A stretch of 64,000 nucleotides of DNA from positions 1 through 64,000 of the forward strand of contig JAREIK010010392.1 in NCBI GenBank assembly GCA_029783825.1, read 5' to 3'. Below the pieces are notes generated by a model. That model was given only the letters and a program-made list of their open reading frames with translations. It made no database searches and was not told the DNA's origin. This DNA is from Sapria himalayana. Lineage: Eukaryota; Streptophyta; Magnoliopsida; Malpighiales; Rafflesiaceae. The position numbers and the translations under genes are program-made. Every line of letters begins with the position of its first letter. Within the stretch, counting starts at the first letter, position 1. Shown here piece after piece: positions 1-11,906 of the stretch.

Positions 1-2200
1 CTGCCACTAATGCCTCTTCTACTGCCACCACTACCATTGCCGCCGCCGCTGCTACTACTACTGATAATAGGCTTTTACATACCTATAATAGGCTAAAACT
101 CTACCCAAAAATTCGAAGACACGGAAACATTTTTACAATTTATAAAAAATAGTTATTTTTATCATACATCTTAAACTAAATTTTAATTAAATAATTTAAT
201 ATTTTATATTAAATTTAATAAAAATAGAAACTATAAATGAAAATATTAAATAAACATAAAAATTATTTAATACTTATTTTAATACAATATTTTAAATAAC
301 TAAAACAAAAAAATACAAATTATATTACAGCTTAGTAATCAATGTATCTATCGGCTATGCATAAAGTATAATATATCAATGTATTAACGTTACTTTCTCT
401 CCCTTTGCTCCTCCGATCACCAACTTTCCGCTGCGAAAAAGCTGTACGAGTCTCACTACTTCATGTCTGTTGAAAATCCCTTCACTTATAGAAGCTTCAT
501 ATGGGAAACATGCGGTACCACATCTGTAAGAAATTTAAACCACTAAATCAATCAAAATAAATTAAAAAAAACTATGATTTGATAAATATATTTTACTACA
601 GCAAAAATATACATATATACTAGCATTTCGCTCAAACATATATTACTGTAGTATTTGTACATATAAATTGCTATATTATGCGTATATATTTAACGAGTAT
701 ATTTATACCCAGTATATATGTACATAAAATACTATAGAATTATATGTACGTATATACTGACTATATACGTATGTGTATACCACATTTGTTGTCGTTCCTA
801 CTGCTCACACTATCATTGCCACTCCTGCCGGTGCTGCCGCTGCCGCTATGGCTGCTGCCGATGCTGCTGCCCTTGCCAATGCAGCCGCCGCTCCACTATT
901 GCCACAGCTGCCTCCGCTACGCCACTGTCATTGCTGCCACTGTAGCTGCTGTTCCTACTAATGTCACTGTCGCTACCGCCACTACCGCATCCTCTACTAC
1001 CTCTGGTGCCTTCGTTGTAGCTGCTGCTGCTGCTGCCGTTGCTTCCACTACAGCCACTGCAGCCACTAATGCCACCGCTGCCGCCACTATCATTGCAGCC
1101 ACTGATGCTGCCACTTCCTCCACTATCTCTACTGCCTCCGCTATAGCCATTGCCACTGCTACCATTACTACCGCTATCGTCGCTGCCGCCACTACCGACG
1201 CCGCCACTACCACCACCGCTACTGCCGCTTCTGGTGCCACTGCCACCACTGCCACCACTGCCATCACTATCATTGCTGCCGCCGCTGCCACAGCTACCAC
1301 TGATGATAATAAGCTTTTACATACCTATAATAGGCTAAAACTCAACCCAAAATTTTTGGAGAAACACAAACATATTCACAGATATATAAAAATAGTTATT
1401 ATAGACATGAACAAACAAAAATTACAGTTGATTGTCATACAGTTTCAACAAAAATTTAATTAAATAATTTAATATTTTAAAATTATATTTAATAAAAATA
1501 GAAACTAGAAATGAAAATTTTAAATAAAAAAAATTCATTTAATAACTTATTCTAATACAATATTTTAAATAACTAAAACAAAAAAATAATAAAAATTATA
1601 TTACATCTATTTATCAATGTATCTACCAACTATGCATAAAGTATAATTTATCAATGCATTGAATTTTGCTTTCACTCCCACTGCTCCTCTGATTACCAAC
1701 TTTCCGCTGCGAAAATGCTTTCCGAGTCACATTGCTTCATGTTTTTTAAAATATGTCTTCACTTATACAAGCTTCGTATGGGAAACAATGCGGTACCATA
1801 TCTATACAAAATTTACACCACCAAATCAAATCAAAATAAATAAAAAAATGATGTTTTGATAAATATATATTGCTGCAGCAAAAATGTACATATATACTAG
1901 TATTTCACTTGTACATATATTACTACAGTATATGTACATATAAACTGTAGTATTTTGCGTACATATATACAGAGTACATAAATATACTCAGTATATATGT
2001 ACATAAAATAATGTATTATTATATGTACATATATACTAACTATATATGTATGTATATACCACATTTGTTGTCGTTGCTGCTGCTCCTGCTACCGCTGCCA
2101 CTCCCGCTACTGCCGCTATTGTCACCGCTATTGCCGCTTCCACGGCTACAACTACTGCCACCTCAGACGTTGCTGCCATCGCTGCCGCTGCTTCTGTTGC
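1..2200. repeat. Long tandem units with period-3 GCN/ACN blocks in CACTA B
   Basis: A unit recurs that starts with a variant of ATAATAGGCTTTTACATAC (about 64, 1306 and, degenerate, 2206). It runs through AT-rich DNA, a segment with TTTCCGCTGCGAAAA (about 427 and 1701) and TATATGTACATA-type stretches, and ends in an imperfect GCC/GCT/ACT/ACC trinucleotide block (1-60, 780-1301, 2060-2200). Unit lengths are about 1240 and 900 bp. The trinucleotide blocks are open in several frames on both strands and read as Ala/Thr or Leu/Pro runs, so the open frames are compositional rather than genes. The same units appear in CACTA A at 39880-42260. Confidence 0.75.
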
Positions 2201-2807
2201 TGAATATTGGCTTTTACATGCCTATAATTGGCTAAAACTCTACCTAGAAAATTCAGAGACACAAAAACATATTCACATATTTATAAAAACAAATATTAGA
2301 GAGATAAACAAACACAAATTAATGGTGATTGTCATACAGCTTCAACAAAAATCCAAAAGATGTCCATCAATTATGTTTAGAGATAAAGAGAGTGCAAAAA
2401 TAAAATGTTTTAGAATAATAAAGATAAGATAAGCTAGCCCTCTTTTTGATAAAGCTGAAATCGATAAATATGGGACCCATGCATTGGAAGGACCATGGTA
2501 ATGTATGAATGCTTTGAATCAGGATTTTTTCTTTTCACTCACATAATGTGTCCTACAAACATTCATAATTTGGTTCATCAGAAAAGGAAAGAACAAAACT
2601 AGGATAAAAAAAATTGAAACCTACAAAAAAATATCATAATTATTTTCTACACATAGACAAAAATAAATAATAGTTCAGAAATAATTCTCATATTCAATCA
2701 TCCTTATAATTTGTAGGGAACGCTAGCCTCTCCTGTGAGGATCTGCAACTGGATCTTAGAATGCTATCTAATGCCAAAGTCATTAACCGTGACTCCATAT
2801 AGGACAT
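2201..2807. other. Non-coding spacer downstream of the CACTA B second gene
   Basis: No gene seen. The stretch is AT-rich and matches, in reverse complement, the DNA at 39320-39880 of CACTA A. A shared segment is the region containing AAAAGATGTCCATCA near 2355 and its counterpart near 39740. It most likely holds the 3' UTR of the TNPA-like gene, which is transcribed leftward. Confidence 0.6.
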
Positions 2808-4462
2808 CTACTGTTGCATTGCTTTTTTGATTTCTTTAATTTCTTGCATTTCTTCTATCAAATTAGTTATCTGCTCATCCTTCTTTTTAATTTCAGTCTC
2901 CATATCTACAATACGTTCATTTGTTTCCATTGCTTGTTGTTCGACTACCTCATCCACCATTGCTGAGATAGATGAATTAGCACGACTGCTACAACAAAAT
3001 GTCACTCCTTTAGAGCCGATTCGGTACACTCACAGCTACTTTCGACCTCCTATTGTCTCCAAATAAATAGGATAATAGTCAATTGGTTGAAGATCCATAG
3101 AACCCTCAACTTGTTGATGAATAGCTGTCACACGTTCTCCATTAGTCATGAGATAAGATAAAAACTATTCCAGATTTACAAAAAAAATAAAATAAATATT
3201 TTGCATTCAAAATAATTTCCATACTGTATTGTAGTTTTATAAAGTCTTATTAATATAATAACTTTTTACAGCATTCACCTGAGACTTGTTGTCAACATAC
3301 TAACCATCCACTTTCTTCACATGTTTCTTCCTAAAAATCTCATAAAAATTTGGATCTCGACCTAATTCTCAAGCCTAGAATATGTTTTTATTAATTCATA
3401 AAAAAAAAATGATAAAAAAATTAACAAAATTAATAAAACCATGCAGAAATTATATTTATTGGACTATTAGGACAACAGATTCATATACCTAGTCTAGCAA
3501 CCTCACTTCATCGATTTTTGCTGGTAATATCTGATTTTTTCTTCACATCTGGCTCCTCCCAATAATTAAGCCACTCGAGCCAGTCTTCCTCAAATATAAA
3601 ATCTGACATTTCTTTCATTTTCTTTAATTTATAGACAAAATCAGATTACCGTTAAGCAGCTTTGATGTCCCATAATGGCTTTATCTTTCCATCAAATTTG
3701 GGTGCCCATGTGCACTGATTATATAAATAGAAAAATGACAAAATAATTTATATTAACAACAAGAACATAATAAATTACTACTTGAAAAATAACCAACATA
3801 AAAGTTAAGTAATTAGATAATTATTTTTCAATTCTTTTGTTTTGTTATTTTTTCCTGAAAGTCATTAAAATATAACTCCTTTGTTGATTCAGAAATTTTC
3901 TTCTAGGAGAAAGCTTTAGCATCAGCCATTTTCTTGAAAGTATTTGTAATTATAGTCGAACACTTGTGAGATGGAATAAAACTGTACAAATAAATAAATA
4001 ACATAGATAACAAGCATATCATAAAATATAAAAAAAACAACTGACAGTAACATCACAATTTCTTTTTCAAGTTATTTTTACATATTTCTTTTACCTCACA
4101 TCCACAATATCAATTTCTAACTTTGCACTGACTACAGAGGAAGGCACATCATTTGATGATGTCATTGGTATTGTAAATAGGGGACCAATCGGTGTAAAAT
4201 ATGGGGTAAAAGATAGAGATGGATCAAAAGTGTTTGTAGGAAGCACAATCGCTGGTGGGCTTACATTTGATAAATGTGATAGTAGAGGTCTCAACGATGG
4301 TGATGGTGATAGAAATGGAGATGGTGATTGTGATGTTGAAGTCTAGATATGGTGACTATGAGATGGTAAATAATCTGCTACATGATGTAACATACTAGAT
4401 GAATTTGGTTCATTTCTGTGTCCACGTCCACCTCCACCATGGCCACATCCTTTAGGTGCCAT
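2808..4462 (-). pseudogene. TNPA / Transposase_24-like CACTA protein, broken (copy B)
   Basis: Read on the minus strand, the gene starts at an ATG at 4462 (MAPKGCGHGGG-like, basic Gly/Arg/His-rich start). It continues through a Ser/Thr/Pro-rich stretch (about 4091-4330) and a region resembling the plant transposase Transposase_24 (Ptta/En/Spm) family. It ends in a coiled coil at 2808-3029 with a heptad-like Glu/Lys/Ile/Met pattern (KKKDEQITNLIEEMQEIKEI) and a stop at 2808. In-frame stops and presumed introns break the frame. The copy in CACTA A at 37567-39317 has the same order and helps place exons. In En/Spm-type elements the partner of TNP2 binds subterminal repeats; that role here is inferred from position and family. 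It lies directly downstream of the TNP2-like gene in the same orientation. Confidence 0.68.
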
Positions 4463-4601
4463 CTACTTTACAAAATAAAACAAATAACAAAAAATAAAAA
4501 TATTTGAACAAGCATGTATTTTTGAATAAAACACACCGATAGATTTCAACAAAATATAAAATATCTTTGATAGTTTAAATTTATAATAAATTTATAACAA
4601 T

Positions 4602-7600
4602 TTAATTATCGGCATCCCTGTCATCCTCCGATGGATCTTCTGATATTTCGTCTGATTCCGATAGAAGTTCGAACTCATCTTCAGATATAAATTCATCATC
4701 TTCAATTTCTACAGTGCCACCATTTTAGTCACATAAATTTTCTGGATCTTCATCTACATTCAAAGGCTCAATATTATCTATGTCATCTTCCTAGAATACT
4801 GTGTAATTTCTAAGTCTGCACTTCTTTGTTGCGATGTTGATACTTCGAATTTGATTGAGCTTTGATCTTGCAAATTACCCACCAATCTCTCGTTTAACGA
4901 GATAAACTCGGATATGTATATAATATATACCTGTGCAGCTTGAAAAACCATAATAAATGGCTCATATCCCTTATATCTACGTTTATGGTTAACATCCACT
5001 AGCTTATAATCCAAATGAATCTTGGTGCCTACATTTGGTGTAGGATCAAACCACTCGCACATAAATAATAAAATCTTATTATTTTCGAGTCCAAGATACT
5101 CCAACTCAATAACTTCTTTGAGTTGACGATAATAATCAATCTCATATGCACTATATTTTGTACCTTTAATTCATACACCACTATTCATTATTATTTTAGA
5201 AGAACCGTGTCCGATTGTGTGAAATTTATATCCATTAACAAAATACCCAGGATAGGTTGTCACATAACAAAATGGGTCCTCACTTAGATTTGAATAAAAA
5301 TATTTGAATCTCCATTTGAATAATCAATTGCCTGTGATATAAATTAAAAAATTGATATTAACAAATAAAAGATAATAATAAATTAAATAATTCAAAAATG
5401 TAAAACTTAATAATTCTCACATAATTTTTGAACTAATTCACAAATTCAGTTTCTAGCATATAATCGACATCATTGCTGGAAATTACTGGTTGCCTATATT
5501 AACTACTCATAAATACTACACAAATACAAAAAGAAAGAAAAATGTATATCAATTTTTAATAATTCCTATTAAAGATAAAATTAAACTATGATTAAACCTC
5601 CTACCATTTTGTGTATACATACTCAATGTATGGTGCAACCTCCTCACAATTAAGTAAAACATAGCTCCAGGTTACTTTGTACTCTTCATCTATCATACAT
5701 CTTTTCATTGATCTTCCAAGGTGCTTGAAGATAGATAGTTTGTCCATAGAACATCTTCCACCATCAAATGACCTTCATAAGTCCACGGCAAATTTCTATT
5801 CTTTGTATTGACATGATCATCAAAATAATAACAAAATGATGATACTTCTTCTACTAAATATGCATTGAAAATTGAGCCTTCAACTTTTGCCTTATTTCTA
5901 ACATTCAATTTCAACTTATGAAGATACCTACAACCACAATGTTAGGTTTCAATTTGATTAAATTACAATATTACTTAAAGTATGAATTAATAAAACACAG
6001 CAAATTATATGTATTTACCTCTCAAAAGGATACATCCACCTGAATTGCATTGGCCCTGAAATCCTTGCTTCGTATGCTAAATGGACCAGCAAATGCTCCA
6101 TTGAGTCAAAAAAACTTGTGGGAATATCTGTTCAAGCTTACAAATAATAAGTGGAATGTCATTCTCCAGCCTCACCATGTCACCTATTTTGATTGTGGTT
6201 GTAGTTAGCTGTTTGAAAAACAAAGTTCTTTAAGGACCTTCCAAACACTTAGTGGAAGTAATTCATAGAATGCAAGTGGTATTAATCTCTGCATAAAAAC
6301 ATGACAGTAATGACTTTTCATTCCAAATAACTTAAGATTCTTCATATCCATGCATCTAATCATATTTGACACATATCCATTGGGGAATTTCAAATTTTTA
6401 ACTCATTCACATAATTTCTGTCTTGCCTTTTTATCAAGTGGTAGCAAGCTTTAGGGAATTTTCCTATTTCCTCATTCAGTTTCAATTCAGATGCCGACAG
6501 TAATCATTCAACTATTGTCTTGATTTTAAAGTGTTTATTGTTTTTCAGTCTACATTAAGGATAGTGTTGAAAACATTGTCAAAAACTTTTTTTTTCAATA
6601 TGCATTACATCTGAGTTATGATGAATTAAATTGAACTTCTAATAAGGCAAGTCCCAAAATATACTACATTTCCTCCAGCCATATATTTTGCCTATTGGTC
6701 CATTACTTCAAGTAGCATCCTTTTCAGTTACCTTCTTAAAACCCAAACTAAATCTCTATAATAATATCATCTCCCGAACGAACTGCTGGTGCAGCTGTCA
6801 TCACAGTTTTATTTTTTGAAATGTAGTTCTATTTCTTCGAAATGGATGATTCGTAGGTAGAAACTTACGATAGTTATCAAAACATGATTGTTTGCCACTA
6901 AATTTGAGGGTAAATGCATAAAAATTTGTCATGCAATATGGACATGTGAATCATCCTGTAGTACTCCAACCAGACAACATTGAATATGCATGAAAGTCAC
7001 TTACTGTCCACATAAGGGCTTCCCGAATAATGAAATTTTGCTTCTTTGAGATATCGTATGTATTCACGCCAACATCCCTAAAATGATTTAACTATGCAAT
7101 AAGAGGGTGTAAAAAAATATCCAGCTTGTCTTTCGGATTTTTTGCCCCTGGAATCAATATTGACAAAAACATATATTGCTCATTCATACACAACCACGGA
7201 GGCAAGTTCTAAGGTATCACTATCACTGGCCATGTTGAATATTATTGTCCAGATTGCCCAAATAGCTGAAATCCATCAGTGCAGATACCCAATATCACAT
7301 TTTGACTTTCTGCTGCAAAATCTTGATGTATATAATTAAAATGCTTCCAAGCAGGTGAATCTGATGGATGACGCATTACCCATTCTTCAACCTCATGCTC
7401 GGAATGCCACCTCATATCATTTGTTGTAGCATTTGATGCATATAGTCTCTGTAATCGAGGAATTAATAGAAAATAATATCTTCTTAAAGATAACCTTTAT
7501 TTTTTGTCGTGTATCTACAACACGAGGTGCCTTCGTAAATTGATGATGGTCACAAAACTTACAGCTAATTAAATCAATATCACCACTTCAATATAACATG

Positions 7601-8271
7601 CATCCATTTAAATAACAATCAATTTTTTCTACTGGTAGACCCATTCCTCGTAGTAACTTCTTAGTGTTGTAAAAGTTGTTAGTGATCAAATTATTATCCG
7701 GAACAATCTCCTTCATCATTTCTGTCACATGGTCAAATAATTTCTCATACATATGATTTTCTGACTTATTGCTCATTAGTCGAGCCACAAGTGACAATTG
7801 TGAATGTGTTTTACAACCAGCCACAACTCTTTATCTGTAGCTTTAAGCTTTTCATAAAATTTCGGAGTTTCAGGATTAGGTGGTTCATCTTGTAATCCAT
7901 ATTGAAGTTAGCACCAGCAGCTTCTGTGATCATTCTATGGTATGTGTTTGATGATTCTTCAGCACAAGCAAATGATTCAATACCCTCATTTTGGTCAATA
8001 TTCAAAGACATTGTACTTTCCCCATGATAAATCCAAACAAAATAATTTGGCACAAAGCCATATTTAGCCAAATGATATCTTATAGTGTTTGCATCATGAA
8101 AAGGGATATTCTAACACTTGCGATGATTACATGGGCACTTAATTTTTTTTCCATCCATCAATCTCGTTGACTACATGTAAAATTGATGAAAGTTTCAAGC
8201 CTAGTCAAAAAATCTATATTCAAATATCCATTAATAACCCTTCTGTACATCAATTGACGATCTGAGCTCAT
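4602..8271 (-). pseudogene. TNP2-like CACTA transposase, broken (copy B)
   Basis: The gene reads leftward from ATG at 8271 (MSSDRQLMYRR). Its start resembles the transposase-associated domain, with a YGFVPNYFVWIYHGE motif near 8030-8070. Next come the tnp2-family segments: LSLVARLMSNKS and IVPDNNLITNNFYNTKKLL at 7588-7824, then heavily broken sequence to about 6400. A DUF4218-like region follows (GYVSNM..., MKSHYCHVFMQRLIPLAF at 6205-6393; LNVRNKAKVEGSIFNAYL at 5850-5910), then a DUF4216-like region (LFMCEWFDPTPNVGTK, about 5020-5070). An acidic Asp/Glu-rich tail ends at the TAA at 4602-4604. Many stops and frameshifts are present, so no full transposase can be made from one frame. The family's normal role is cutting CACTA ends and integrating with 3-bp target duplications. 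The parallel copy at 33717-37426 confirms the order of regions. Confidence 0.85.
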
Positions 8272-8479
8272 TTTGCCTTGTTTTATTTACAAAAAATAAT
8301 GTCCAATCATTATTATAAATAATACATTCTATTACTTCAAAATATAAAAATAATTAAATAAAATTACTTACAGATGAATATTTACAAATTAAATATCATG
8401 AATATCGACGCAATGCATTTGTAGAATCTACATTAATAGATAAAAAATTTTTAGCACGATAAATATTAATAGATATCAT

Positions 8480-8890
8480 AGTTATACTAGATAGAGGGTG
8501 CAAAGTATGATAATGCACAAGAAAGGAAAGCAAAAAAGACATTTAATGTTTGAAGGAGAGGGAGAGAGAGAGAGATAAGGTGGGGAGAGAGAGAGGGGGC
8601 AGAGAAATGGGGAGACGGTGAAGAGATAGAGAGAGAGGAGAGAGAGAAGGAGAAAGAGAGAGGGGGACTGAACTGGTGAAAGGGAGAGAGAGGGAAACAA
8701 AGAAGGAGGAAAGAGAAGGAGAGAGAGGGAGAGAGAGAGAGAGGGAGAGTGAGGAAGAGTGAAGGGGAGAGAGAGAGAACAAGCAAGAAAGGAGAGCAAG
8801 AAGAAAATAACGAGAGTATGACACATAAAGAAAAAGAGGAATAGAGTGATAGGAAGAATTAGAGAGGGAGAGAGAGATACACATAGAGAG
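8480..8890. repeat. (GA)n-rich tract upstream of the TNP2-like gene, copy B
   Basis: Dense GAGAGAGAGGG-type purine repeats run from about 8543 to 8790, with flanking GA-rich sequence. They lie about 270 bp upstream of the minus-strand TNP2-like start at 8271. The equivalent CT tract stands at 33140-33440 before the plus-strand copy, so it belongs to the element. It could be a 5' UTR or promoter pyrimidine tract on the coding strand. Long open frames here are Ser/Leu/Pro runs and not genes. Confidence 0.75.
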
Positions 8891-9120
8891 TGCAGTGTTA
8901 GAATGAAAAATTATATAAAAGAAAAAAAATTTCTTCTATATAAACCGATCAAATATGACATCTTTTATCATACATAAGTTCATATTTGAGCCTAAGGCCC
9001 AAGGGCTGGGATTAGGTAAGAGTACGACCCTTATTTGTATTATACCATATATGAGCCTGATCAACGGATACTCTCATTCTACGTGCTTACATATTGTTGA
9101 TATTATATCTTATGCCATTT
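8891..9120. other. Shared CACTA segment upstream of the GA tract (copy B)
   Basis: A non-repetitive stretch containing GGGATTAGGTAAGAGTACGA (about 9009) and CATATATGAGCCTGATCAA (about 9045). Its reverse complement is found at 32865-32960 in copy A with few differences. It is probably part of the transposase promoter region. No open frame of interest. Confidence 0.6.
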
Positions 9121-10430
9121 AATTTCAAATTAGTTCAACAAATTAATATTATCCCATATATAATTCTATATTAGGATACATAGATAAATGCAGTTATAAA
9201 TAGTTACATATAGTTAAACATATAATTATATGTAGATATATGCATACAAGTAGTTATTAAGTAAATATAAATGAATATATACAAAGTTATAAAATTATAT
9301 AGATTTAGATATATGTATACATATATGTATACACAATTAAAATAAAGTTAATATTTATTATATAGAGTTAATTATAGTTATAAGGATATTTATATAGTTA
9401 TACACATATAGTTAAACATTGTGTTGTATGTTTTTATAGATATAATTATAAATATTGTTACTTATAGTTATAGTTATAGTTACACGTATAGTTAAACTTA
9501 TATTTATACATGTATGTATATATATTGGTTCATATAATTTCATATATTTATACATATAGTTATGTATAGGTATGGATATACAAAAATATTTTTTATACTA
9601 ATATATAAAATGTATATTAAATATATGTTGTTAATTATATATTTAAATATAGGTTATACATTAATAATATAAAATTACGCATAGTTTATGTTATTATACA
9701 TATAATATATATAGTTATAAAATTATATACTTAAACATATATATTCATATGAGTAGTTATATTTAGTTATACATAAATATATACAAAGTTATAAACATAT
9801 AGATTTACATATATGTATACATATATGTATAGATAATTAAAAATATTGTTATATTTAATTATATAATGTTTTTTTTAGTTTTACAAATTTTTTATATAGT
9901 TATACACATATAATTAAATATGATGTTGTATGTTATTATACATGTGATTATAAATATAGTTACATGTGATTATACATATAGTTACACGTATAGTTAAACT
10001 TATATTTATACATGTATGTATATATATTTGTTCATATATTTTCATATATTTATACATATAGTTATATATAGGTATGGATATACTAAAATACATTTTTGAA
10101 TACTAATATATAAATGTATATTAAATATAAGTTGTAATAATATAATAAGATATAATTATTTATAGTTATATGTTATTATACATATAGTATATAAAACTAT
10201 AAATATATTTATATAGTTAAACATATAGTTATATATAGATATATTTATACAAATAGTTATACATAAATATATAAAGTTATAAATAAATATATAGATTTAC
10301 ATATATCTATAAATACTTACAAATATAGTTATATTTAATTATATAGAGTGTTATAATGTTATACAATTATTTATATATAGTTACACAACTATTTATATAG
10401 TTATACAACTTCAACAAATATCTAAAATAT
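9121..10430. repeat. TA-rich repeat region with a ~500-bp tandem duplication (CACTA B)
   Basis: Nearly all A and T, with recurring TATAGTTATACATATA-like words. A block beginning ACACGTATAGTTAAACTTAT occurs at 9482 and again at 9984, and the following ~170 bp repeat with small changes, giving a direct duplication with a period of about 502 bp. Copy A has related DNA at 32330-32790. No gene seen. Confidence 0.7.
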
Positions 10431-11790
10431 GGCTTGCAATGATGTTTAGAGAGAGAGAATAAAAAACACTTTATTTCTATAATTTTCCACATGAGATAGA
10501 AGTTACTTTGAATGACCATTTACTACTGCTTCTATGGCGAAGAGATGTTCTACTAAAGCATCATAAATTTCTTCCATATATCTGCATGTCCATATATATA
10601 TATATTGAGAAAAAATATTAAGATTAATACATATAGAGTATTCCCATAAAAAATAAACTAACTAAATAAATAAATAAAAACTCACAATAATATAAAATTA
10701 TGAATAAAAATTATAAAATGACATTATCATTTATAATAAAATAAAAATTCACTTATAAATGTAAAAAGAAACATTAAATACTTTAATCTATATTAATCAT
10801 CTCATCCTAGTATCTCAAGATAAAAAAATATAAAAATAAAATATAATTCTCAATAGTTTTGGAATTTTTATTTTTATTTACAACTTATTAATGTTCTTTA
10901 TAATTCATTTTGCTATATTTTTATGATATGTTACTATTTTTTTTTATATTGTATTGATGTTATTGAAATTATAATAATTTATATTTATTTTATTAAGATA
11001 TGAAATAATATTTAATAATATGTTATGGACTAGAAATTAATTAGTAAATATGGTTATATTATATTAAACTATAAAAGAGTACTCACATAAAGAGTACTCA
11101 CATAAAAGATACTCACATATATTCGCTAGTACTATAAATTAATGTTTCATTAATGATACATACATTTCCATAATACTTCTCATATTTTCTTATATTCTTT
11201 ATTAATATTTATTACAAGATACATCTTCCACAAATTTAGTGAAACATGAAACTTAGATTGAAGCTTGTAGGTTACAAATAATAGTTATGGTATTCAACTA
11301 ATAACTACAATGTTCAACTAATAATAACTACTCATATTTATTAGATTTTTAAATTGTTTAAAATAAACATATTGCAGCATAGAAAAATTAGCACATGTTA
11401 AAAGTTGATGTTATTAACACAAGATAAAGGGTGTCCTAACGAATGTTGTCATAAGAAGAATAGTCTTGTATGGCATGAAATTCATCATCGTTACAGAGAT
11501 GCCCAAACTCTTCATAATCCACAGTTGTTAAAGGAATAAATTATAGTTAATATAAATTTGGTAGAAGTTGAATTGTTAGAGTAATAATAAACTACATTGT
11601 TACAACTAAAATCATAAATTGAAGTTGATAAAATATTATTTGGTAGAAAAAAATATATTGTGTTGCACGTCATTGTGGGGATTATAAACATTAAAAATTT
11701 CTAAATATTTTTAATAGTTTTATATCCTCTATCTAAAATAAAAATGTTATAGATTTAAAATAATATACTTTTTTTATCCACCTACCTTTC
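10431..11790. other. AT-rich CACTA interior, nothing recognised
   Basis: No coding region, RNA gene or clear repeat was seen apart from a short direct repeat of ACTCACATAAA around 11080-11110. The segment has no obvious counterpart in copy A, so it may include an insertion into B. Its left limit as foreign DNA could not be set. Confidence 0.4.
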
Positions 11791-11906
11791 TCCCAAACTC
11801 AACCCAAAATTATCAATCCCTTGCTACCTAGCTAATCCCTTGCAATTTAGCTAGGGATTGATCTCTAGCTAATATTCCCTATCTAAATCAATATTTTATT
11901 GTAGTG
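11791..11906 (-). mobile_element. Extra CACTA terminus nested in copy B
   Basis: On the minus strand from 11906 the sequence begins CACTACAATAAAATATTG and continues with GGGATCAATCCC-like and AGCTAAATTGCAAGGGATTA subterminal words. This closely parallels the terminus at 17334 for about 100 bp. It is therefore the end of another element of the same family, facing right. I could not find its partner terminus between 10430 and 11790, so it may be a solo end, a deleted element or an internal rearrangement. Confidence 0.65.

Noticed and set aside
744..1463. 239-codon Ala/Thr-rich frame as a possible alanine-rich protein gene
   Set aside because: Period-3 repeat open in several frames on both strands; the equivalent block in CACTA A is not conserved as a protein.
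8482..8884. Ser/Leu/Pro frames in the GA tract, and 33060-33503 in the CT tract
   Set aside because: Dinucleotide-repeat translations without conserved sequence.
10440..11790. Search for the left terminus (CACTACAA) pairing with the end at 11906
   Set aside because: Candidates such as AAACTACATTGTTACAA near 11590 lack the terminal CACTA and subterminal words, so no pair was called.
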